A stretch of DNA of 58,064 nt from contig DHHU01000072.1 in NCBI GenBank assembly GCA_002403445.1, forward strand, positions 1 through 58,064, read 5' to 3'. A program made the position numbers and the translations under genes. Position 1 is the stretch's first letter, and the number at the start of each line of letters is the position of its first letter. This document shows positions 17,812 to 25,934 of the stretch, in pieces. The notes beneath the pieces are model-generated. The model saw only the letters and a program-made list of their open reading frames with translations. It did not search any database and was not told the origin of the DNA. This DNA comes from Salinisphaeraceae bacterium UBA4764. GTDB taxonomy: Bacteria > Pseudomonadota > Gammaproteobacteria > Nevskiales > Salinisphaeraceae.

Positions 17812-19620
17812 TCAACCTTTACCGGCCTCTGAGGGGATTGTGGAATAAATCGTCTCGTCACGTTCGAACTGATCCTCCAGTTCTTCGATCGCTTCGCGAT
17901 CCAGCCGCGCCAGACGCTCTGCGTCGTCGGCCAATCGATAATACTCCCGAAGCCGACCTTCATCATATTGTCTAAATGTGCGGGCGGTGCGCTCGACTTC
18001 TTCATTGCCAAACCCGAGCGCACGCATGACATCACCGGCCAATGCCACGCTCGATAGAAATGTCTCGCGGTGGAATATCGTCACGCCGCGTTCCAGTAAT
18101 TGATAGCTGTGACGCCTGTCGCGGGCGCGCGCAACGATCTTCAAGTGTGGGAAATGGGTTTGCACCATGTGAATCGTGTTCAAAGATACGTCGGCGTCGG
18201 CTACCGCGAGAACTAGCACGCGTGCGCGATCGGCGTGCGCCGCCCGGAGCATCTCGACACGTGATGCATCGCCATAGTAAACCTCGGCACCGAATCGCCG
18301 CACGAAATTGACCTGTTCCGGATTGATTTCCAATGCCGTAAAGCCAATCCGCTTGGCGCGCAGAAGTCGAGCGATTGTACTGCCAAAACGCCCGAACCCA
18401 GCGATGATAACCGCATGTTCTGATTCAACTGGGGTCTCGTAAGCCTGTTTCGTCTCTATTGGGTTCAGACGTTCGTTGATCCAGGCACTGGCCTTGACCG
18501 AGAACGGCGTCAGCACCATCGAAAGCGTCACGGTGGCGATCAACAGGTCGGCCTCGGGCCGTGGTAGCAGGCGATCAGCCACTGCCGTTGATAGAATCAC
18601 GAAAGCGAATTCACCACCTTGGCTCAGATAGGCCCCTAGATTCCGGGTTGCGCGCCAGTCGAGACCCTGGCGGCGCCCGAGAAATACCAATATGATGGTT
18701 TTCAAGATCATAAGAGCAAAGGTCAAACCCAACAGGGCAACTGGCCGGCTGATGAACAGGCCCAGATTGATCGACATGCCAACGGCAATGAAAAACAGGC
18801 CTAGCAGTAGATCTTTGAACGGGTCGACGTTGGCTTCGAGTTCGTGCCGATATTCCGAATCGGCCAGCAGCACGCCCGCTACGAATGCTCCCAGCGCCAG
18901 GGATACACCAGTGGCTTCCATGATGGCCGAGGTGCCAACCACGATCAGCAGCGTCATGGCAATGAATATCTCTTGCATGCGCGTGGCCGCAATCACTCGC
19001 AACACCGGCTTCAAGACATAGTGACCGCCCATCACCAGCGCAGCAATCACGAGTGTTGCAGTTGCGGTCTTTTCCAGACCGCCTAAGATCGTGAACTTGG
19101 ACTGGCCAGCCGACAGCAAGGGCAACAACGCCAGAATCGGGATAACCGCCAGATCTTGAAACAAGAGGATAGAAAAAGCGGCCCGACCGTGGCGCGATGC
19201 CAGCTCGCCCCGTTCGGCGAGCATCTGGATTGCAAACGCTGTCGACGACAGCGCCAGCGACATCCCGGCCACAAATGACGCCGCAGGCGACAGTGACAAT
19301 GTCCAACCGACGACGACAGCCAGTACGAGACTCGTCAGAGCCATCTGCAGACCGCCCAGGCCGAGTATTGTACGGCGAAGCGCCCAAAGGCGTTTGGGCT
19401 GCATCTCCAAACCGATAATGAACAACAAAAACACAACGCCGAACTCAGCGAAATGCAGCACTTGATCGACCTGGCCGATCAAGCCCAGTACCCAAGGCCC
19501 GATCACTACACCGGCCACCAGATAGCCCAGTACCGACCCCAGCTTGAGGCGTTGGGCAATAGTTACGGCAATCACAGCGGCGCCAAGATAGATGGCAATA
19601 CGGGTAAGTGATGTATCCAT
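17812..19620 (-). CDS. Kef-type monovalent cation/proton antiporter with RCK (TrkA-N) domain
   Basis: This 602-residue member of the CPA2 family has about 12 membrane segments (residues 1-380, with LGYLVAGVVIGP and the Q-G-G-E-F-A-F segment). A cytosolic TrkA-N/RCK nucleotide-binding domain begins near residue 400 (V-I-I-A-G-F-G-R-F-G-S) and ends in an acidic helical tail. It should exchange K+ (or Na+) for H+, as in KefB/KefC. The ATG at 19620 is used; a TTG at 19626 adds two residues. It converges on dabA about 230 bases away, and a part in ion or pH balance for DAB activity is possible but only positional. Confidence 0.88.
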   Translation of the reverse strand: MDTSLTRIAIYLGAAVIAVTIAQRLKLGSVLGYLVAGVVIGPWVLGLIGQVDQVLHFAEFGVVFLLFIIGLEMQPKRLWALRRTILGLGGLQMALTSLVLAVVVGWTLSLSPAASFVAGMSLALSSTAFAIQMLAERGELASRHGRAAFSILLFQDLAVIPILALLPLLSAGQSKFTILGGLEKTATATLVIAALVMGGHYVLKPVLRVIAATRMQEIFIAMTLLIVVGTSAIMEATGVSLALGAFVAGVLLADSEYRHELEANVDPFKDLLLGLFFIAVGMSINLGLFISRPVALLGLTFALMILKTIILVFLGRRQGLDWRATRNLGAYLSQGGEFAFVILSTAVADRLLPRPEADLLIATVTLSMVLTPFSVKASAWINERLNPIETKQAYETPVESEHAVIIAGFGRFGSTIARLLRAKRIGFTALEINPEQVNFVRRFGAEVYYGDASRVEMLRAAHADRARVLVLAVADADVSLNTIHMVQTHFPHLKIVARARDRRHSYQLLERGVTIFHRETFLSSVALAGDVMRALGFGNEEVERTARTFRQYDEGRLREYYRLADDAERLARLDREAIEELEDQFERDETIYSTIPSEAGKG

Positions 19621-20473
19621 GTTCAAGGAATCTTTATTCGCCGCATGAGGTCCCTGGCCTGTTGGGCGGACCAGTGCGAGCTACAAAAACACTTAACCCG
19701 GAACAACTGATGCAAGGACTGTATGCGGGGTAAACCAAACCCGATCATAGCGAATAAAGACTGTTTAAATCACGATAATCAAAAGCGCATTCCCGGGTAT
19801 TGGTCTTTTTTATAGAGGCCTAGTGCAATCAATATGCATGCATCACCTTTTGTCGCCTATTCGGCTTCACTATGTTGTGGGTGATAGGTCATCCAGGTGC
19901 GCCTTTCGTAAATTGCGCGACCAAATGCAGCTAGAGCATAGCGAATGGCCTGTCACTCTTCTGGCCAGACCAAATCACAGAAGCAATGCTGTGCTAATGC
20001 ACGGATTGAGGATAATCAATCGCTTCAACGTAGGCCAGCGGCTGATAAAAAACGGCTGAAGCTTATAATTGTCGCGACCAACCCTAGCGGCGGCGACGAT
20101 TTCATCGAAGTCGACATCGGTACAAAACTGGCGAATCGCCCGGCAACCCCGTATCTGATCCGCTGAGCGAAACAGAATGCTTGTAGACGTCATATCCGCT
20201 CACGCCCTTGGCGCATCCAAGATAAGGGGCAATACGGGATACAGCACCGAACATCACTTGGATCGACACACGCCAAAATATGTCAACAACCCGGCCAAGA
20301 CATCTGTCTCTATTGCTCTTTGAACAGAAGCTATCAGCCCAGTAACAGACGTTCAGGGCGAACGACACCCGCCTGACTGAAAGTATTCCAAGTGCGTTGG
20401 GCGTCAAAGCCCAAACTGAACGCCCCTTGCCAGTTCTGAACTGATTTTGGGCTTCTTAGCTTCACTGAGGCGA
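19621..20473. other. Long non-coding stretch
   Basis: The 853 bases between the antiporter and the small PII-like gene hold no convincing protein; short frames on both strands have unnatural composition. An inverted pair, CTTTATTCGC (19632-19641) and GCGAATAAAG (19750-19759), flanks the region upstream of the antiporter start. A nested hairpin lies at 20407-20454. The rest shows nothing I can name. Confidence 0.4.
20407..20454. other. Nested hairpin next to the PII-like gene
   Basis: AAGCCCAAA (20407-20415) pairs with TTTGGGCTT (20446-20454). Inside lies a second perfect inverted repeat, CAGTTC-T-GAACTG (20431-20443). It sits 19 bases beyond the stop of the minus-strand gene ending at 20474. 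No T-run follows on the minus strand, so it is not a classic terminator. It could stabilise the mRNA 3' end. Confidence 0.4.
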
Positions 20474-20791
20474 TCAATCGGAGCCAAGATGGAAAAACTC
20501 AACTGCCCGGCGGACACAGAAAACCTTGATGTTTTGTTCATGCACAGCTTCCAGAAGCTCATCAGCTAAGTCATCATCCACGATGAACATGAGTTCCTCG
20601 GGTTCATCGGTCAACTCAAAGAAATGTGCCGAATGCCTATGCTTATCCGTTCCCACGCTTTCGCTGTCCATGCGACGCGTATATCGATAGATACCGTGGG
20701 TCTTGGCTAGATCAACAATGGCGTCGAGGCTCATCTGTCCTTTGTGTCGATATGAACGCGGTGCCATGAAAATCAGTTCGAATCCTTGCAT
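20474..20791 (-). CDS. Small PII-like (ferredoxin-fold) protein, unknown function
   Basis: This 105-residue protein has predicted order strand (GFELIFMAP), helix (MSLDAIVDLAKTHGI), strand, a charged loop rich in Ser/His/Glu, strand (ELMFIVDD), helix (DLADELLEAVHEQN) and strand (KVFCVRRAVEFF). This beta-alpha-beta-beta-alpha-beta order is that of PII, CutA and DUF190-type regulators. The first half of the second helix begins with the D-D-x-x-A-D pattern seen in PII-like proteins. The start is uncertain: an ATG at 20824 would add 11 residues, and neither has a clear ribosome binding site. Its position near dabBA suggests a carbon- or energy-sensing role, as for CPII, but this is inference. Confidence 0.5.
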   Translation of the reverse strand: MQGFELIFMAPRSYRHKGQMSLDAIVDLAKTHGIYRYTRRMDSESVGTDKHRHSAHFFELTDEPEELMFIVDDDLADELLEAVHEQNIKVFCVRRAVEFFHLGSD

Positions 20792-21030
20792 TGGAGGATT
20801 GTCTATACTGCAGAAACATGACATCAGAGTACGCCGGAATCGTACCCATGACCATCACCCGTTTCGCTTAAGCCAACGATCCGGAAACGTTTACCGAATC
20901 ATTCTTTGCATAGTCTCGCGTTCTTCAATCCGACAGCTGTTGTTGTTTAAGTTAGATTCAGCCCAGTTGGTAGTGTCACAATAGGTATTTATTTATCTTG
21001 ATTCTCATTCGGGCCCACTGGTTTCGAATT

Positions 21031-21561
21031 GTGAATTACACCGCTATCGACTCTCGTGTGAGTAAATTAACCTTACCCGTCGAACGTTATCTAGCCCAAG
21101 CAATCGAGCAACGCTCGCCGGGCCCTGTCGCCTGGGTCGATCCCAGTAGACGGACCCCGATTTCGGGACTTGAAATAGTCAGTAAAGCCGATTGCCAGAT
21201 TAACTCACTGGACCCGCCCGATATTCCGGCCAGCACTACCGGCCAATCCACACCCTTCGAATTGGCCGTTGTAATCGATCCTGCGGCGGAGTACACGCGC
21301 CACGAGGCCGAGCGACTCCTGGCTTACTTTCGGGATTTTGGCGCCCGCGCTGTGCTGGTTCTGGAACAACAGGCCACCACCACACTCGGTGGCACCTCCG
21401 CCTATATCGCGCTGGGTTTCAAGCGGGCTCGCGGGAGTGAAACGCTGGACGCCAATTATTGTCTCTACGAATTCGATATACACAACTACAAGCCGGTTCC
21501 CAGCTGGCTCAATTCCAAAAACTGGGCTAACCCCGAACAATGGGGCAAGACTCGTTGGTAA
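21031..21561 (+). CDS. DUF6231-like hypothetical protein
   Basis: This soluble protein of about 176 residues has no signal peptide or membrane segment. The middle shows alternating strand/helix with AVVIDPAAEYTRHEAERLL and a strand A-R-A-V-L-V-L-E, followed by a hydrophilic C-terminus ending WANPEQWGKTRW. The features resemble the DUF6231 family of gammaproteobacterial proteins. No function is known. The start is uncertain: GTG at 21031 or 21058, or TTG at 20998, are all in frame without a clear ribosome binding site. It converges on gluQ with a three-base gap. Confidence 0.6.
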   Translation: MNYTAIDSRVSKLTLPVERYLAQAIEQRSPGPVAWVDPSRRTPISGLEIVSKADCQINSLDPPDIPASTTGQSTPFELAVVIDPAAEYTRHEAERLLAYFRDFGARAVLVLEQQATTTLGGTSAYIALGFKRARGSETLDANYCLYEFDIHNYKPVPSWLNSKNWANPEQWGKTRW

Positions 21562-21564
21562 ATC

Positions 21565-22500
21565 TCAAGCCTCTGGCAGCACCACTGATCTGCGAGGCAC
21601 GGTCGCTAAGTTCCAGTGATCGATTGCCCACTCGAGCACTGGCTTAGGCGAAGAGTGGCGCAGTCTATTCGGCGGTTGCTGGCCCAGCAACTCGAGGCAA
21701 CGCCAGATTTGCCTCCCTGGTTCTCGGGTTGACAAGGCTGTCGCTCCCGTGCTTTTGCCGAGCTTTCCCCCTGTGGACGTCTTGATCAGCGGGATATGTG
21801 CGCTCGACACTGCTGGCAACCCCAGTGCTTGTCTCAACCAGGCCTGACGCGGTGCGGAAGTCAGCAAGTCAGCCCCGCGCACGACATCAGTAATGCCCTG
21901 TGCCGCATCATCAACCACAGTCGCCAACTGATACGAGGCGATACGGTCGCGACGCCGCACCACGAAATCCCCCACATCTCGTCCCAGATTTTGAGTGTAT
22001 TCACCCAACACGCGATCGCTGACCCCAAACAAATCGTGCGGAACTTTAGCCCGAACTGACCGGCCGGCGACATCATGCAAGCCGCGATCGCGACACGTGC
22101 CGGGATACATCGGGCCTTCGAGTCCCATCGGGCCGCCTTGCGACTCAGCCCGAGTGCAACCACATACAAACCCCTGCCCAGTGGTCAACAAGTCAGCCAC
22201 CGCTTGTCGATGAGCATCCCGTCGAGAGCTCTGGTACATCACGGGCGCATCCCAGTGCAGCCCGAAATGTTTTAAGGTTGCCATAAGTAGACGGTCGCAG
22301 TCCGGTACGACACGCGGCGTATCCAGATCATCAATACGCAATCGCCAATAGCCGCCCGCCGCACGGGCGTCCAAAAAACTGGCCACCGCAGCCAACAACG
22401 ATCCGAAGTGCATCGGCCCCGTCGGGGATGGAGCAAAACGGCCCACGATTTTAGTTGGACTCAATGTCTCAGACAGTGCGCTCAATCGACGGCTGCACAT
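21565..22500 (-). CDS. gluQ: Glutamyl-Q tRNA(Asp) synthetase
   Basis: It attaches glutamate to queuosine at position 34 of tRNA(Asp). The 311-residue protein is a truncated GluRS with only the catalytic domain. FAPSPTGPMHFGSL near residue 22 holds the HIGH-type motif, and a KLGKS motif stands in place of KMSKS near residue 240. Zinc-binding candidates are the C-G-C pair near residue 113 and a cysteine in YPGTC near 135. No anticodon-binding domain follows, as expected for the family. In many relatives dksA is its neighbour; here it is not. Confidence 0.92.
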   Translation of the reverse strand: MCSRRLSALSETLSPTKIVGRFAPSPTGPMHFGSLLAAVASFLDARAAGGYWRLRIDDLDTPRVVPDCDRLLMATLKHFGLHWDAPVMYQSSRRDAHRQAVADLLTTGQGFVCGCTRAESQGGPMGLEGPMYPGTCRDRGLHDVAGRSVRAKVPHDLFGVSDRVLGEYTQNLGRDVGDFVVRRRDRIASYQLATVVDDAAQGITDVVRGADLLTSAPRQAWLRQALGLPAVSSAHIPLIKTSTGGKLGKSTGATALSTREPGRQIWRCLELLGQQPPNRLRHSSPKPVLEWAIDHWNLATVPRRSVVLPEA

Positions 22501-22661
22501 ATCTTTAGGAGCGAATTCTCAGGGCAAGACTCAAACTTTAGACTTCGACTCAGATCGGGCGAGAACGGAGCCAATGCTTGGCACGACGCTGTCATTAAGT
22601 TAAAAACCATCAACCAATCATGAGCGCGCTTTAACAAAACAGTGACTGAAGGCTCTCTTTG

Positions 22662-23849
22662 TCATAGCGCGGGCTTTTCCACCCTTGGCGATGTTTGCAT
22701 CCCCAATCGCATTGCCAATTCCGCTCCCACCTTGGGCCAGGCGAATCGCTCGGCGTGTTGGCGAACCATCTTAGGGCTTAAGGGGTTGTCCAGAGCACGA
22801 CAGATACTCTTAACCATTCCACGCACATCGCCGGGTGAGATCAAATAACCCGATTCACCCTCGGCAACGGCATCGATAACGCCACCGGTAGCATAGGCGA
22901 TTGTCGGCAAACCGAAAGCGGCAGCCTCGACCGCAACCATACCGAAACCCTCGGGGTCGTCTGGTATTTGCTGAACGGGAAATACGTGCAAATCGGCTGC
23001 CCGATAGATTGCTCCGAGTTCATCCCAATCTTTCACTGCTCCAACGAAATGCAAGTGTGCGCCGACGCCGCTGGCCTCTGCCGCAGTCTGAATCTGAGCC
23101 GGGGTCTGTAGGTCGGCTTGCAGCGCATCGTCCGGCGCATTACCGACAATCACGAATTTTATTTGTGGTTGATCGACGACGACACTCGGTAATATGTCAC
23201 GCACAAATTCCAGCAATCCTTTGCGAGCGGTCAGGCGGCCGACACTCAGGAGTATTGGGCCGATTTCTAGGCCCCGGGATCGTCGAAAATCTCTAGCAGC
23301 CATTGGGCTTAATGCCTCAGCCGGCAATGTAACCCCGGGTGGGACGATATGAATCTTTTGTTCTGATATACCCGCTTTAATTGCCAGTTTTTTGGTGGCA
23401 TTGCTATTGACTACGACACAGTCCATACGACGAATTAGGGGCAACCAGACTGCACGATAAAGCGGCTGATCCACGACAATATCCAAACCATGCAGATACA
23501 CCGCGGCTTGCGTTCGTTTCAGGCGGGCCGTCAGCCATGCTAATGGTGCTGTGAGTCCGCTGCCGGCCAGCACGCATGTCGGTCGATCTTTGCTGGCAAC
23601 GATCAGCGCGCGTAGCCCCGCCCCCATCAAAAAACGCCAAAGTGGTCGCAGCGCGACTTCATAAAGGTGCACCTCGCGCGGCGCCAAGGTTCTTGCGCCT
23701 GCCGGGCCGACAATATTGACCTGACCGTAGCGCGAAAGCTGGTCGGCGATATGCCAGTTCAAACGCTCCATGCCGCCGATCAACGGTGGCAGATTACGGG
23801 TAATGAGCAGAACGGATGGGAGAGGCCGGGATTTTTTAGCGATGACCAT
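22662..23849 (-). CDS. Glycosyltransferase family 4 protein
   Basis: This 395-residue GT-B glycosyltransferase has an N-terminal domain opening with LLITRNLPPLIGGMERLNWH (a Gly-Gly donor/acceptor loop), a mid-region LLSVGRLTARKGL, and a C-terminal E-x7-E signature in PEGFGMVAVEAAAFGLP. These mark the GT4 group, which transfers sugars from nucleotide donors to lipopolysaccharide, exopolysaccharide or lipids. It stands alone without other polysaccharide genes, so the acceptor is unknown. It is on the same strand as gluQ with a gap of about 160 bases. Confidence 0.88.
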   Translation of the reverse strand: MVIAKKSRPLPSVLLITRNLPPLIGGMERLNWHIADQLSRYGQVNIVGPAGARTLAPREVHLYEVALRPLWRFLMGAGLRALIVASKDRPTCVLAGSGLTAPLAWLTARLKRTQAAVYLHGLDIVVDQPLYRAVWLPLIRRMDCVVVNSNATKKLAIKAGISEQKIHIVPPGVTLPAEALSPMAARDFRRSRGLEIGPILLSVGRLTARKGLLEFVRDILPSVVVDQPQIKFVIVGNAPDDALQADLQTPAQIQTAAEASGVGAHLHFVGAVKDWDELGAIYRAADLHVFPVQQIPDDPEGFGMVAVEAAAFGLPTIAYATGGVIDAVAEGESGYLISPGDVRGMVKSICRALDNPLSPKMVRQHAERFAWPKVGAELAMRLGMQTSPRVEKPAL

Positions 23850-24365
23850 GAGTCATGTCCCAGATAAATTTTTGTTTTCTGACGACGATATGCTTAATTC
23901 CAAAAACTTGCAGCATAAGGACGGCCGTCTGTCTCCCGAACCCGACTCGGAAATTAGTAAGCGATCCATGTAACTTAAACTGACATTGGAAAATGCTTCA
24001 ATTCTGGAACAGAATTAAATCATCTCGCTGACCCCAATCGCGCAACGCTACTGATCCTGCGTAGCAGCATCAGTAAAACGAGCCTTGTGGTCGGTGGTCG
24101 GAATCCTTCTTGAAATTTAAAGCACACTGGTATGTGGGCGAGGAGAACTGCGCCGAGTGTAGTCACTGCTTTTTTGGCCGATTGCCCGCTATGTTCGCGA
24201 TCCGGAAAACGTTCCGACCATAGACTGCTTATCAGCCCAACACCATGAGCGGGCAAGTCAGGCCGGATTCGACCGACTCGAGTTTAATTCGCTTGTGGAT
24301 CGTGCGGCTGAGCCCAAAGATGGGAGTAGCGCATAACCAATTGATTACAACGATCTACGTAGGGG
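23850..24365. other. Non-coding stretch between glycosyltransferase and NDH-2 genes
   Basis: These 516 bases hold only short open frames. One at 24020-24256 on the minus strand has a hydrophobic middle (TTLGAVLLAHIPVCF) but no ribosome binding site and no recognisable family. A short inverted repeat, GCTAC-N8-GTAGC, lies near 24048-24066. The region may contain remnants of a lost gene; nothing can be named. Confidence 0.35.
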
Positions 24366-25670
24366 TTAATGCAGTTTCAAATTCGGCCGCAGAACACTAT
24401 TGAGACGATCAACGATCATTTTTAGAAGCGTATTGAAAGTGCCGTGAATTGTGCGCTGATGCATCCGATAGAGGGAGACGTAAAACCATTTCGCTAAGCG
24501 GCCTTCCACGAACAAATGGCCTTTTGACGCGGAGGCCATAAGATTGCCCACAGCATCGAAGTGCGAGAGTGAAATCAGTGATCCAAAATCACGATAGTGG
24601 AATGGTTTAAGTGGCTTGCCGGCGAGCTCGGCCCGAATATTTGTGTATAACGTTGACGCCATTTGATGCGCGGCTTGTGCACGTGGCGGCACAGTTTTGT
24701 CGTCGTCACCCTGAGGACAGGCGGCACAATCACCAATCGCAAATATGCGCTTGTCGTCAACGCTTTGAAGTGTTTGATTCACTTTGATGCGATTATTGGG
24801 CGCCGTGGACAGCCCGAGTTGCGTGAGCACATCCGCGCCGCGTACACCGGCAGCCCAAACCGTCAAATCTGCATCGATGCGCCCACCACCGGCTGTATCG
24901 AATCCATAGTGGTCAGCATGTGTAATTTTGGTCTCGAGATGAATCTCGATGCCCATTGCGTCCAGTTGTTTGTAGATTGCGCGGCCGATACGTTCCGGCA
25001 ACGCAGGTAACAACCGGGGCGCGGCCTCGATTAAATGCACGTTCAACTGGTCTCGACCGATTGAGGAATACCCGTAGCTTGCAAGCATTTGAGTCGCGCC
25101 GAGTAATTCAGCGGACAACTCAACACCCGTTGCGCCTCCACCGACGATGGCGATCGACAATCGAGGATGATTGTGGGTATCGCCGTGGCCGTAGCGCAGA
25201 AATTTGTTCAACATGGCCCGACGAAAAATTTCGGCCTGCCTCGCGCTATCCAGAAAATAACAATGATCGGCAACGCCGGGAGTCCCAAAATCATTGGAAA
25301 TACTCCCGAGAGACAGCACCAGATAATCGTAACCAATGCGACGCTCACCTAAGACTTCGTTGCCGTCATCATCTCGGAGTGGTGCCAACTTCACCTCGCG
25401 CTTGTCACGATTAAGGCCGGCCATGGTGCCCAGTTGATAATTGTATCCATATTGAGCGCCATGCCCTTGATAAGCCGTTTCGTCGAGGCTCTGGTCGAGC
25501 ACACCGGTGGCGATTTCGTGCAGCAGCGGCTTCCAGATATGGGTTGAATCCCGGTCGACCAGGATTACGTTAGCCTTGCCGCGCCGACCTAGCCGTTTAC
25601 CCAGTTTAGAAACCAGTTCTAGCCCGCCAGCGCCGCCGCCAACAACAACGATTTTTGCACTATCCGTCAT
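24366..25670 (-). CDS. ndh: Type II NADH:quinone oxidoreductase (NDH-2)
   Basis: This single-subunit, non-proton-pumping FAD enzyme passes electrons from NADH to quinone at the inner membrane. The ATG at 25670 (AAGG upstream) gives 434 residues: an FAD-binding G-G-G-A-G-G-L-E near residue 11, an NADH-binding IVGGGATGVELSAEL near residue 170, and the FAIGDCA motif near 308. An amphipathic C-terminal helix with basic residues suits membrane attachment. Earlier starts (25694) add eight residues. It is monocistronic by spacing. Confidence 0.92.
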   Translation of the reverse strand: MTDSAKIVVVGGGAGGLELVSKLGKRLGRRGKANVILVDRDSTHIWKPLLHEIATGVLDQSLDETAYQGHGAQYGYNYQLGTMAGLNRDKREVKLAPLRDDDGNEVLGERRIGYDYLVLSLGSISNDFGTPGVADHCYFLDSARQAEIFRRAMLNKFLRYGHGDTHNHPRLSIAIVGGGATGVELSAELLGATQMLASYGYSSIGRDQLNVHLIEAAPRLLPALPERIGRAIYKQLDAMGIEIHLETKITHADHYGFDTAGGGRIDADLTVWAAGVRGADVLTQLGLSTAPNNRIKVNQTLQSVDDKRIFAIGDCAACPQGDDDKTVPPRAQAAHQMASTLYTNIRAELAGKPLKPFHYRDFGSLISLSHFDAVGNLMASASKGHLFVEGRLAKWFYVSLYRMHQRTIHGTFNTLLKMIVDRLNSVLRPNLKLH

Positions 25671-25934
25671 ATATACTGCCTTGATAGAAGCCAAAATTAT
25701 ATTTGGCAGGCCAACCGCTCGCTTATCGCCCGAGGCGTCGATTCTGCCACCAGAGGCTGTATTCTACTTGGTTGGGCACATTAAATTGGAATCGTGTGTA
25801 TGATGCCCGGGAGAAAAATTTACGATCCCTTGAGTCCTTTGGATTAACCTTGAGGCGATCGGAAGCGGTCGAACGTGACTTTGCCTGTTCAAAGGACGCA
25901 AAGCCGGCGATTACCGCGGGCATAATCACACGCC

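Noticed and set aside
19823..20407. Several short ORFs on both strands between the antiporter and PII-like genes
   Set aside because: Composition is not protein-like, no ribosome binding sites were seen, and no family is recognisable.
24020..24256. Minus-strand 78-codon ORF
   Set aside because: It has a hydrophobic middle but no ribosome binding site or family. It is more likely chance or a remnant.
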